From Saprospiraceae bacterium (GTDB lineage Bacteria > Bacteroidota > Bacteroidia > Chitinophagales > Saprospiraceae): 64,000 bases of DNA. The DNA lies in contig JADKCF010000001.1 in NCBI GenBank assembly GCA_016714765.1, positions 62,001 through 126,000 of the forward strand, given 5' to 3'. Below, piece by piece: positions 29,861-40,059 of this stretch. The notes beneath the pieces were generated by a model, which saw nothing but the letters and a program-made list of their open reading frames with translations, was not told where the DNA came from and searched no databases. Position 1 is the stretch's first letter; each line of letters starts with the position of its first letter. The position numbers and the translations under genes are program-made.

Positions 29861-29890
29861 TTTGTATCATCATTTAAAAGATTACTTTTG
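29861..29890 (+). promoter_or_regulatory. Probable promoter of the aspartoacylase-like gene
   Basis: TTTG at 29861-29864, 18 nt, TACTTTTG at 29883-29890. The ATG follows at 29914, so the leader is about 17 nt. The spacer is one nt short of the usual range. Confidence 0.5.
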
Positions 29891-29913
29891 CAACTACAGG
29901 AAATGGCTTTTGC

Positions 29914-30849
29914 ATGAATAGAATCATTGGTAAATATAAAGGAAGTGAAGAGGGGCCCCTGCTGGTTATCACGGCTGCAATGCATGGTAATGAGCCTGCT
30001 GGAGTCAAAGCATTGGACCTGTTGTTTAAAATGCTGGAGGTGGAGCCTGTGACCAATCCTGATTTTGTGTATAAGGGCGAAATTTTAGGACTGATAGGCA
30101 ATGTGCAGGCATATAATAGTGAAAAAAGGTTTATATTCAAGGATATCAACAGGTGCTGGAATGTCGATTTTATAAAAGCATTGCTTACTGCTGAGGAATC
30201 TTCTTTGCAAAACGAAGACCACGAAATCAGACAAGTTATAGATCATATATATGCCGAAATCGAAATGACCAAAGCACGGAAATTATATTTACTAAATCTA
30301 CATACTACATCTTCAGATAACGGTATATTTTGTATAGCTACAGACATAAAAGAAAGTATCCGCATAGCACATGATATCCACGCTCCTGTGATACTGGGGC
30401 TGATGAAAGATATTGAAGGTACTACATTGCATTACTTTACTGAAACCAACATGGGTATTCCTACCGTCGCAGTTGCATTTGAAGGAGGACAACACAATGA
30501 TCCAATCTCAGTAAGGAGGTGTATCGCGGCAGTGATCAATGTCATGCGTGCCATTGAGGTCATTTCGCCCGAACATGTCGAAAACCAGCACGATCGTATC
30601 TTACAGGAATATTCGGCCTCGCTGCCAGAGGTGGTAGAGGTTATATACAAATTTCCTATAGAGGATAACCACACCTGGCAGATGAAGCCAGGATATAAAA
30701 ATTTTCAAAAAGTCAAAAAGGGTGAAGTCCTCGCCATGTACGATGGTAAAGAGGTTTGTTCGCCCTCAGAAGGTCTGATATTGATGCCGTTATATCAGGC
30801 GCAGGGCAGTGATGGTTTTTTTTTAGTGAAAGAAGTGATAGAGTGGTAA
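29914..30849 (+). CDS. Succinylglutamate desuccinylase / aspartoacylase family zinc hydrolase
   Basis: A 311-aa cytoplasmic M14-like carboxypeptidase-fold enzyme that cleaves N-acyl amino acids. Zinc ligands: His24 and Glu27 in the signature AMHGNEPAG, and the third His in LNLHTTSSDNG. DINRCWN gives the substrate-binding Arg region; TVAVAFEGGQHND holds the general-acid Glu. The C-terminal 80 residues form the beta-rich domain typical of AstE/aspartoacylase proteins. The exact acyl donor (succinyl, acetyl) cannot be told; no arginine-catabolism ast genes are nearby. The gene stands alone, with its own promoter. Confidence 0.85.
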   Translation: MNRIIGKYKGSEEGPLLVITAAMHGNEPAGVKALDLLFKMLEVEPVTNPDFVYKGEILGLIGNVQAYNSEKRFIFKDINRCWNVDFIKALLTAEESSLQNEDHEIRQVIDHIYAEIEMTKARKLYLLNLHTTSSDNGIFCIATDIKESIRIAHDIHAPVILGLMKDIEGTTLHYFTETNMGIPTVAVAFEGGQHNDPISVRRCIAAVINVMRAIEVISPEHVENQHDRILQEYSASLPEVVEVIYKFPIEDNHTWQMKPGYKNFQKVKKGEVLAMYDGKEVCSPSEGLILMPLYQAQGSDGFFLVKEVIEW

Positions 30850-30859
30850 AAAAAATCTT

Positions 30860-31459
30860 TTAACCTCTTGATCTTTCCAGTAATACCATCATCATCAGGC
30901 TCAATATAACCCGTTCTTCTTCGTTGTGAGATAAATCACTCAACTGATGAAGTTTGAATTTTTTACCCAGGAAAGATGCTTCTTTTGAAAATTCTGCAAC
31001 CTTTTCTCCGTTAAGGTTAAAAACATTGTATTTGGGGTTAAAAACATAGCCTGTGAAAAGACCCAAAACTGGAACTTCGGAAAAAACGGCATCCATTATT
31101 TTTACAAAAGCACTGTCCTCTTCTATTTTAAATTCCACTTTATCATTATCATTAAATATTTCGTACGTGGCTTTCCAAATCGATCTGGCACCTTTTCTGC
31201 CCATTTTCCCTATAGGTTTACCTGCATGATCAAATATGACATAGGAGGCTGACCAGTCAATCCATTGGTTGGCTTTTATTTTGTAAATGGCATTTTGCTG
31301 ACTCTCATTTTCGAAAACTGTAATATCTTCCTTCAGTTTAAACAGTTTTTGTTTTACATATGCCAATTCTCGCCCTGCGCCATCCTTCACATAAAACTGT
31401 GGTGAAAGAGCCATGATTTTAAAATCAAATTCGATAGGATAGGTGATGTCTGATTTCAT
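30860..31459 (-). CDS. LURP-one-related / tubby-C-like protein
   Basis: A 199-aa protein without signal peptide. Order of motifs fits the LURP-one-related family (PF04525, tubby-like beta-barrel with a buried helix): an N-terminal strand FDFKIMALSPQFYVKDGAGRE, Y-KIKANQWIDWSASYVIFD, GKPIGKMGRKGARSIWKATYEI, and a C-terminal NPKYNVFNLNGEKVAEF. Members bind membranes or act as phospholipid-scramblase relatives; bacterial function is unknown. A promoter-like pair lies just upstream on the minus strand (TATATTTG at 31490-31497, CAAA complement at 31515-31518, 17-nt spacer). Confidence 0.75.
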   Translation of the reverse strand: MKSDITYPIEFDFKIMALSPQFYVKDGAGRELAYVKQKLFKLKEDITVFENESQQNAIYKIKANQWIDWSASYVIFDHAGKPIGKMGRKGARSIWKATYEIFNDNDKVEFKIEEDSAFVKIMDAVFSEVPVLGLFTGYVFNPKYNVFNLNGEKVAEFSKEASFLGKKFKLHQLSDLSHNEEERVILSLMMMVLLERSRG

Positions 31460-31560
31460 AATTTAGTGTTTTAATGATCAATTCGGTCTCAAATATAATG
31501 ACATGCCTGTGAACCAAAAAATTTCCTTAACATTATTTTAATTTTTTTATGCCCCTAATT

Positions 31561-31712
31561 GGGTAATTTTCAGTGCTGTCATATGATATAAAATGACAGT
31601 TTAAATATTCTGTACATATAAAACTGTTTGACATCAAGTGATAAACGATGCTATGTTTTATGACACATGTTTGTTACCTTTTTTTAAGGGCTGAATTATA
31701 GGGTAATTTTCA
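31561..31712. repeat. Short direct repeat GGGTAATTTTCA, two copies
   Basis: GGGTAATTTTCA occurs at 31561-31572 and again at 31701-31712, 140 bp apart, in the intergenic region upstream of the 36-aa gene. A 7-bp hairpin (CTGTCAT/ATGACAG) follows the first copy. They could be regulator sites; no factor is known. Chance in AT-rich DNA is possible. Confidence 0.3.
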
Positions 31713-31819
31713 TATTACTAATAAATCTTATGGTATCATTTTTGGCTTATAGACATCAGACGAGACGATATAAAGATATCTGAATTTATATACTTAATAA
31801 CCAAGACCAAACTCATATT

Positions 31820-31930
31820 ATGTTGTACAAAAAAGACGAACTTCTTTTTAGGGACTCGAGATTTGTATTAGCTCTTTTATTACTTAGCCTGGTAGTAATC
31901 TTCATGGCAGTTAGTTACGAGGGAGCATAA
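31820..31930 (+). CDS. Predicted 36-aa single-span membrane protein (unrecognised)
   Basis: ATG 31820 to TAA 31928-31930. It begins MLYKKDELLFRDSR and ends VSYEGA; between them lies one hydrophobic segment of about 20 residues (FVLALLLLSLVVIFMAV). The positive N-terminal part and short acidic tail fit an N-in single-span membrane peptide. A strong Rho-independent terminator starts 26 nt after the stop, so a short transcript ending here is likely. A TTG-(21 nt)-TATGTTTT pair at 31628-31659 could be its promoter; that would make a leader of about 160 nt. No family recognised. It stands between a LURP-one gene and a DUF3467 gene, both on the minus strand. Confidence 0.6.
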   Translation: MLYKKDELLFRDSRFVLALLLLSLVVIFMAVSYEGA

Positions 31931-31955
31931 TACAATCAGTGTTTCTCATGCTGGA

Positions 31956-31992
31956 AAAGCCCGGATTATTAAAATCCGGGCTTTCTTTTTTT
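31956..31992 (+). terminator. Rho-independent terminator after the 36-aa membrane protein
   Basis: A perfect 12-bp stem: AAAGCCCGGATT at 31956-31967 and AATCCGGGCTTT at 31973-31984, five-nt loop, then C and seven T. It could also serve the minus-strand DUF3467 transcript, but the T-run is on the plus side. Confidence 0.85.
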
Positions 31993-32112
31993 ATTCAAGC
32001 TACTAAAATTAATATATTAACCAATGCTCCGGTTTATCTTCCGTCATCTTGGTAACAGGTGCGTAGGGTAAGTGCCGAAATCAGTAAAGGTTTGCTTAAT
32101 GTGCTGTAAGTA

Positions 32113-32421
32113 TTATGCCATCCCGGCAGATGGGAAATTCATAGGAGGCATCATGCCTGCTTCAGGATCTTCGATGGTACCAAACTGGGTTTCATACCTT
32201 TTGATGTTATCCTGAAGAGCCTTCATAAGCCTCTTAGCGTGCTGTGGGGTGAGAATGATGCGAGACTTCACCTTTGCTTTGGGTACATTGGGTACCAATC
32301 TTATAAAATCCACTATAAACTCTGAATGAGAGTGAGAAATGATGGCCAAATTGGAGTATACACCTTCTGCTACTTCTTCTGAAAGTTCTATATTGATATG
32401 ATTCTGGTTGTTTTCTGACAT
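32113..32421 (-). CDS. DUF3467 domain protein
   Basis: A 102-aa cytoplasmic protein matching DUF3467 (PF11950) over almost its whole length: INIELSEEVAEGVYSNLAIISHS, EFIVDFIRLVPNVPKAKVKSRIILTPQHAKRLMKAL, then a short Pro/Met-rich tail. In many Bacteroidota this gene follows rpoC; here rpoBC is absent and the gene stands alone. A -7 element TAACTTTG (minus strand, 32450-32457) is about 28 nt upstream. Function is unknown. The 280-bp gap to the MopE-like gene shows nothing else. Confidence 0.85.
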   Translation of the reverse strand: MSENNQNHINIELSEEVAEGVYSNLAIISHSHSEFIVDFIRLVPNVPKAKVKSRIILTPQHAKRLMKALQDNIKRYETQFGTIEDPEAGMMPPMNFPSAGMA

Positions 32422-32701
32422 TGTCGTATTATTGAATGAAATGAAAAAGCAAAGTTACAAATTTTTATAATCTTTAGTCAGGAAGTAGGAGCACTTTCTG
32501 ACTATGATACAAATTAAAGACTAAAATTAAAAGCCATATATGAATAGACTTCTAATAGTAATGGATTTTCCAATTGGATGTATATAACTTACTATACGAA
32601 TTTGTAATACAAACAACGGGAAATAAAAATCAGTATCAGAGAATTTAAAGGCAATTGGGCTAATTAAATTATCTGATACGGACCTTATATTCAAAACATC
32701 A

Positions 32702-35700
32702 TTAATCCACTTTTATAAACCTGCAAACTTTAACTTCCGGCAACTCCGGACACCTCAGCGTATAAATACCCGATGCCAGCTCCCTTACGGATATCGGAGT
32801 ACTGTTATTGGTGGTCAATAATCTTTCCGAAATGATTTTGCCATTTACATCCAGGATTTGATATTTTGTTTGTGTATTATATTCGCTTTGCAATGATACA
32901 TGGATAAATTCCTTAGCTGGATTCGGGTAAACATTGAGATCGAAGCTTGGTTTTATAGATGTGTCAGTCTTAGCCCTCATTTCAGGATTGGATGCAAGAC
33001 TTAAGCCGGTACTACCTTTTACTTTGTATCTGAATAAACCTTGATGATTGTTCATTGGTATTTCTATAATTGCCTCGTGTTCACCTTCTTCTTGAGGGGC
33101 GAATTTTAGCTTGAATGTAGTGGCACTTCCCGGTTTTATGCTATTGATAGCAAAGTGATCTACTGTAAATGCGGAAGATCCTAAAATCTTCACTCTTGGG
33201 ACATTCATCATGATAAGGTTACCCATACCAACATTTTTTATTTTGAAGGTTTTGATAATCTCATTGCCAACATTGGTAAGACCAAAATCCGTATTGTCAG
33301 ACACTGCCGGAGTCATATCAAAGATTCCTATTTCTACGTTATTTCCAGTAAGTTGGGCAATGCCATAATCTGTTTTTGCTGTGACTCTATACTGAAACAA
33401 ACCACCGTTTTCGGTTTGTATTTCTATATAACCTTCATGGAAGTTACCTGGGAAAGGGGAGTGAATTGAGACTTTGAGACTTTTTTTATTTTCGGGCAGA
33501 ATATAATCATCATTCAAGTTTGAAGATACAGAGAATACACCTGATGAGTAAATCTGTACACTTTTGATAAACAAGGTGTCGTTTCCTATATTATGAACCT
33601 TAAAAACCCTAAATCCAGTTTCATTTACACCATAATCACCAATGTGAGTAAAGTTGGACGAACTGGTTGAATAAGACTGATTTGGGATATTTACGTTGTT
33701 ACCAAATACGGCTAAGATGCCACAAGGGATTCCTTCGTCTATGTTTCCATTGCAATCATCATCGACACCATTGCAGATCTCGGAGGCGTTAGGATTGATG
33801 TTTGGATTGTTGTCGTAACAGTCACCACCTATGATCGTAGAATATTGTAAAGATAAGTAATATTCTAACTCATTGGAATCACAAACAGTGGACAATAAGT
33901 ACATTCCATATCCATCACCATCAAAATCATAAAATAATTGTTTCGGCCAATTCGCATCATTGATCTTACAGTCAGAACAATCGAGAACACCGTCACTGTC
34001 GGTATCTACACCATCGGGAGACTCATCTACTTGATAATTACAGTTGTCATCTATGCCATTGTTACAGATCTCGAGGCTACCGGGATGGACATTGGCATCA
34101 TAATCGTTGCAGTCGCCATGTAATGTCACCAAGCCTGTGGGTGGTGCACACCCGTAATAATTGCTATAGGTTCCATAGCCATCTCCATCAAAATCATAGT
34201 AGAAGGATCGTGGTAAAGTAAGGTCATTGATAGCACAGTCAGCACAATCATGTACTCCATCGCCATCGGTATCTATACCATCGGGAGACTCATCCACCTG
34301 ATAATTACAGTTGTCATCGATGCCATTATTACAGATTTCGGGACTACCTGGATGGACATTAGCATCAGAATCGTTGCAGTCGCCATGTAATGTCACCAAG
34401 CCTGTGGGAGGAGCACATCCGTAATAGTAGTTATAGGTACCATAGCCATCACCATCGCCATCGTAGTAGAAGTTGCGAGGCAATGTCGGGTCATTGATGG
34501 CGCAGTCAGCACAATCATGTACTCCATCGCCATCGATATCTACACCATCGGGAGACTCATCCACCTGATAATTACAGTTGTCATCGATGCTATTATTACA
34601 TATCTCGGGACTACCTGGATGGACATTGGCATCAGAATCGTTGCAGTCGCCATATAATGTCACCAAGCCTGTGGGAGGAGCACATCCGTAATAGTAGTTA
34701 TAGGTACCATAGCCATCACCATCGCCATCGTAGTAGAAGTTGCGAGGCAATGTAGGGTCATTGATGGCACAGTCACTACAATCAGGTACACCATCACCAT
34801 CGGTGTCCAGACCATCGGCGGAGTCATCTACTTGATAGTTACAGTTGTCATCGATGCCATTGTTACATATCTCGGGGGTGGAAGGATTCACATTGGCATC
34901 AGAATCGTTGCAGTCGCCATTAAATGTCACCATTCCAAAAGGTGGAGCGCATCCGTAATAACTGCTATAGCTTCCATACCCATCCCCATCAAAATCATAG
35001 TAGAAGGATCGTGGTAAAGTAGGGTCATTGATGGCGCAGTCAGCACAATCATGTACTCCATCGCCATCGGTATCTACACCATCGGGAGACTCATCCACCT
35101 GATAATTACAGTTGTCATCGATGCCATTATGACATATTTCAGGACTACCGGGATGGACATTGGCAAGATTATCGTTACAGTCGCCGTTTAATATCACAAA
35201 GCCTGAGGGGGGAGCACATCCGTAATAATTACTATAGCTTCCATATCCATCACTATCGCTATCATAGTAGAAGTAGCGAGGTAATGTCGGGTCATTGATA
35301 GCACAGTCAGCACAATCAGGTATACCGTCATCATCGGTGTCCAGACCATCGGGAGAGTCATCCACCTGATTATTGCAGTTGTCATCTATGCCATTATTAC
35401 AGATTTCGGGACTACCTGGATGGACATTGGCAAGATTATCGTTGCAATCGCCATATAAAGTCACCAAGCCTGTTGGGGGATCACAACCGTAATAATTGTA
35501 ATAGGTACCGTACCCATCACCATCGCTATCATAGTAAAAGTAGCTTGGCAATGAAGGGTCATTGAAAGCACAGTCAGCACAATCAGGAATACCGTCACCA
35601 TCGGTATCTGCACCATCAGGTGATTCATCTACTTGATTAATGTCGGGTCATTGATAGCACAGTCAGAACAATCAGGTATACCGTCACCATCGGTGTCCAG

Positions 35701-38700
35701 ACCATCGGGAGAGTCATCCACCTGATTATTGCAGTTGTCATCTATGCCATTATTACAGATTTCGGGACTACCTGGATGGACATTGGCATCAGAATCGTTG
35801 CAATCGCCATATAAAGTCACCAAGCCTGTTGGGGGATCACATCCGTAATAATTGCTATAGCTTCCATATCCATCCCCATCAAAATCATAGTAGAAGTAGC
35901 GAGGCAATGTAGGGTCATTGATGGCGCAGTCAGCACAATCAGAAACACCGTCACTGTCTGTATCAAGACCATCGGGAGACTCATCTACTTGATAATTACA
36001 GTTATCATCTATGCCATTGTTACATATCTCGGGGGTGGAAGGATTCACATTGGCATCAGAATCGTTGCAATCGCCATATAAAGTCACAAAGCCTGAGGGT
36101 GGAGCACATCCGTAATAATTGTAATAGGTACCGTACCCATCCCCATCGCTATCATAGTAAAAGTAGCTTGGCAATGAAGGGTCATTGATGGCGCAGTCAC
36201 TACAATCAGGTATACCGTCACCATCGGTGTCCAGACCATCGGGCGAGTCATCTACTTGATAATTACAGTTATCATCTATGCCATTATTACAGATTTCAGG
36301 ACTACCTGGATGGACATTGGCGTCATTATCGTTGCAGTCGCCACCCGTTGAAACAAAACCTTCAATAGACGTACAGCTATAAAGTGAATAACTTCCATAA
36401 CCGTCACCATCCACATCTCGGTACCATAAAATATAATTTATACTTGGGTCATTGTCATCACAGTCTAAATTGCAGCTTGTGTATCCATCCTCATCGATAT
36501 CTAAACTGTTTTTTGCCGGATCAAAATCATCGCAATCAAAACTTTGATTTGCTATGTATCCGATAGGTGGGTTACATCCGATATATGGAAGGTTGTAATA
36601 CCCTGGACTACCATCACCATCGTAATCGAAAAAATATGTCTTGGGCAGAGTTGGGTCATCAGGTGCACAATCTTCGCAATCCGGATAATTATCTCCATCC
36701 GTGTCCACTAGTCCCAGAAATTGATTATATTGATTTCCATTACAGTCATCATCAATGCCATTTCCACATATTTCGGAGACACCAGGATTGATATTGGGGT
36801 TGTTATCGTTGCAGTCTCCTGCTATGCTGGCATAATTATCAGGAGGATTACACCCATAATAGTCTGTATAGGTGATCCCATACCCATCACCATCCTGGTC
36901 TAAATACCAATGTTTATTTACAGCAGGATTATTGTCATCACAATCACTACAAAGAGGAAACCCATCCATGTCACTGTCAGTTAGATTGTCAAAAGCCAAT
37001 GGGTCATAATCATCACAGTCAAGATTATTATTTACATATCCGGAAGGCGCAACACAAGCATAATTGGAATAACTAGACGAACCATAACCGTCACCATCAT
37101 TGTCCCGATAAAACAAAATAGGTAAATTAGGATCATTGTCATCGCAATCATTACAAGCTAAAAAGAGATCACCATCTTGATTTTCATAATTTTCAGTCTC
37201 ATCCACATAATAATTGCAATTATTATCCATACCATCATTGCAAATTTCAGTTAAATTTGGACTGATTGCTGGATTCCTGTCATTACAGTCACCCCCAACC
37301 AATACATGAATGTAAGATGTGTCACATCCAAAGTAAGAATAGTAGCCTCCTACACCATCGGCATCAAAATCAATATAGAAAAGTCTGGGTAAATAGCTGT
37401 CATCGGGTGCACAATCTGTACAGTCAATGATACCATCCCCATCCGAATCTATACCATCAGTTACGTTATCAATAACATTATCACAATTGTCATCTTTTCC
37501 GTTGCATAATTCTGAAGCTCCGGGATAAATCTGCGGGTTTGCATCATTACAGTCATTTCCATTATTTGTGTAACCATTTCTTTCATAACCAAAATATACA
37601 TGTCCGTTGTAACCTCCAAATCCATCCCCATCAAAATCTAAGTACCAGTAGTTTGGCACCAACATAGCGTCCATATCATTTATATCACCATAACAACTAC
37701 TATTTCCATCACCATCTGCATCAGCTGCCGATTTTGTAGGGTCAGTATCATCACAGTCTCCATACAGACTTACAATGCCAGGACTTGTATCGCAGTATAA
37801 ACCAGCATAGGCACTTCCATATCCATCCCCATCAAAATCATAATACATATGGGTAGGAATTCCAGGGTTATTGGGTGCACAATCATTGCAGTCACTGAAA
37901 CCATCATTATCGCTATCCAAAAAATACTCATCTACAGTACTATTGCAATTATCATCTTTTCCATTGCACAATTCAGAAGAGGCAGGATTTATATTGAAAT
38001 CATAATCATTACAATCTCTATCATATAAGGCAAAACCAGTTAATAATTCACATGCATAGGTGCTTTCTCCCGTGCCATAGCCATCTCCATCAAAATCTCT
38101 GTAAATTAACCTTGGGAAAACAGGATTCCATACAGCACAATCCAAACAATCTACTACACCATCTCCATCTGAGTCAACCCCAAAACCATTGGTTCCATCA
38201 CAATTATTGTCTACACCATCATCACAGATTTCAATAGCCCCGGGATGCACTGCAGGATTCTCGTCGTCACAGTCTGTACCCGTAATTTCATAATATCCTG
38301 GAGGTGGGTTGCATACAAAGATCCCACTGTAAATGCTCCCAAAACCATCTCCATCCTCATCCTTAAAATAAAGCTTAGGGTATATATTGGGATTTGTGGG
38401 TTCACAATCTTCGCAATTTTGTACCCCATCGCTGTCTGTGTCAGCATTAGGGAATTTTTCAGGATTATTGTCGTCACAATCCCAGCCATTTTCAGAGTAA
38501 CCTGCTTCTAAAAAACACAGTCTTACAGGTTTATTGTAGTCTCCAAATCCGTCAGCATCAGCATCAATATAATAAAAAGTGGGAAAGTAAGGGTTTAGAG
38601 GTGCACAATCTATGATGTCTACAACACCATCATTATCTCTGTCAGGAAAACCTTCATCCTGATGACCATTGCAGTTATTGTCTTTGCCATCTGCGATTTC

Positions 38701-39795
38701 GATATTATCAGGAAAAATATTTGCATTGTTGTCATCACAATCCATGTTATTGATTACATATCCATTTGGAAGATTACACGAAATTACATTCATACTTACA
38801 TTTCCAAATCCATCGCCATCAAGATCAGCATAATAAAAGCGTGGGAATGTCGGGTCGTTAGGTTCACAATCTTCACAGTTTTTCACACCATCATAATCAT
38901 CATCTCCATTATCTCCATCATCAGCTTTTCCCGAGCAATTTTCGTCTATTCCATTATTGCAAACTTCTGATGAATCTGGATTTGTACTCGCATTGCCGTC
39001 GTCACAATCTCTGTTGTTGCTGACAAATCCTGTGGGTTGTGCTCCTGCAATAGTAAGGTTTGCTGGGTTGCCGTAACCATCCCCATCAGCATCCCGGTAC
39101 CATGTTTGCAAGGGTAATGTCAGGTAGTTTAGCACATTTTGGAATAATGGGAAAAGAGAGTTTATATAATTCGGTTCCCTAAAACCATTTAAAGTTGTGA
39201 ATATGATACTTCCGTTTCCGAAACGCAGTTCACTTAATAGACTTTGATTGCCAGATGCTGTAGTTAAAAGAGGAGTACCTTTAAACCCATTGATAATGTA
39301 AGTAGATTTATATACTTTATCACTGGGGATCACATTGGGTGAAAATGTTATTGGATGATTGGAGACGGCAGTATTTATCTTAAAACTGGAATTTTGATAG
39401 TCTATTTCGCTGCCAAGGGTAAATAACTTTTGATTATTTAATTCTTCAAAATCTATCATTAACCTTCCACCATTTTCCACCCAATCAAGTATCTGCGATG
39501 TATTGGATTTAATGAAAAATATGGCAGGGAATGTGTTGTTGTCAACAGCATTTATCCACACAAATTGCGTGTTTGTTGTAAATATCTGTGAAGCTGAGGA
39601 ACTTTCAAATTCCTTGTCTGCCCAGTTATTAACACCAAAAACCGAATCTAAAATCTGTTTGTGATAAGTGATATTATTATATCCTGTTTCTTTGCCACAA
39701 CATGTCGCATCTATGTAGATATGAGATGGGCCGTTTTGTGCGAATGAAACATTTAAAAAAAAGAGTTGAAAAAAAAGAATTGTTATATTTTTCAT
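32702..39795 (-). CDS. Giant MopE-like repeat protein with choice-of-anchor and T9SS domains, broken by a 179-bp loss
   Basis: A surface protein of about 2360 residues. Signal peptide (about 1-19, SFAQN); an N-terminal domain of about 200 residues resembling a ThuA/DUF4350-like fold (ILDWVENGGRLMIDFEE). Then at least 20 modules, each pairing a calcium-binding-like D-x-DGDGYG loop with a putative metal-binding motif (PF11617, MopE-like: GDCNDxDANVxPGxxEICNNGIDDNCN) and a DTDGDGxxDCxDC loop. Next come two choice-of-anchor D-like domains (about the last 380 to 90 residues) and a T9SS tail (LNVYPNPAKEFIHV, GIYTLRC). At about 35640 a repeat unit is 88 bp instead of 267, which shifts frame: the upstream part ends in TAG at 35629 and the downstream part reopens near 35551. 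Likely a metal-binding adhesin; function is inference. Confidence 0.8.
33955..36330 (-). repeat. Tandem 267-bp (89-aa) repeat array within the MopE-like gene
   Basis: Marker positions of the same TCATTGA-type site fall at 34223, 34491, 34758, 35025, 35292, 35559, 35647, 35914 and 36181. Spacing is 267 bp (268 once) except 35559-35647, which is 88 bp, meaning 179 bp lost. Units are nearly identical in DNA, while modules farther upstream in the gene are only similar in protein. This indicates recent expansion or gene conversion; read length decides whether copy number here is right. Confidence 0.9.
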
Positions 39796-40059
39796 TTCTT
39801 AGAATTATTTGAGTTAGCCAGACAATCAAGCCCAAATATAATTCCAATTCTTAATAGTATTAAATTTTTTAGAATTTAAATTTAAAAAAAGACAATTAGA
39901 AACATATTTTTAAATTTATAATATGATATCGTCTTAATTTTTGTATTGAAAGGAAATATTTTGTATATACTATTAACAACCAACACGTTATCATTTTGTG
40001 AAAAAAACCGAACTATTTATTTCAATCAGAAAAAATAAACCAATTTAACATATCAATTT

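Noticed and set aside
33955..36330. Regular 267-bp repeats could be taken for a CRISPR array
   Set aside because: Units are 267 bp without spacers, and each codes for the same protein module in one frame on the minus strand.
33938..37000. Plus-strand open frames opposite the MopE-like gene
   Set aside because: They are shadows of low-complexity Asp/Asn codons read on the opposite strand; no start signals or families.
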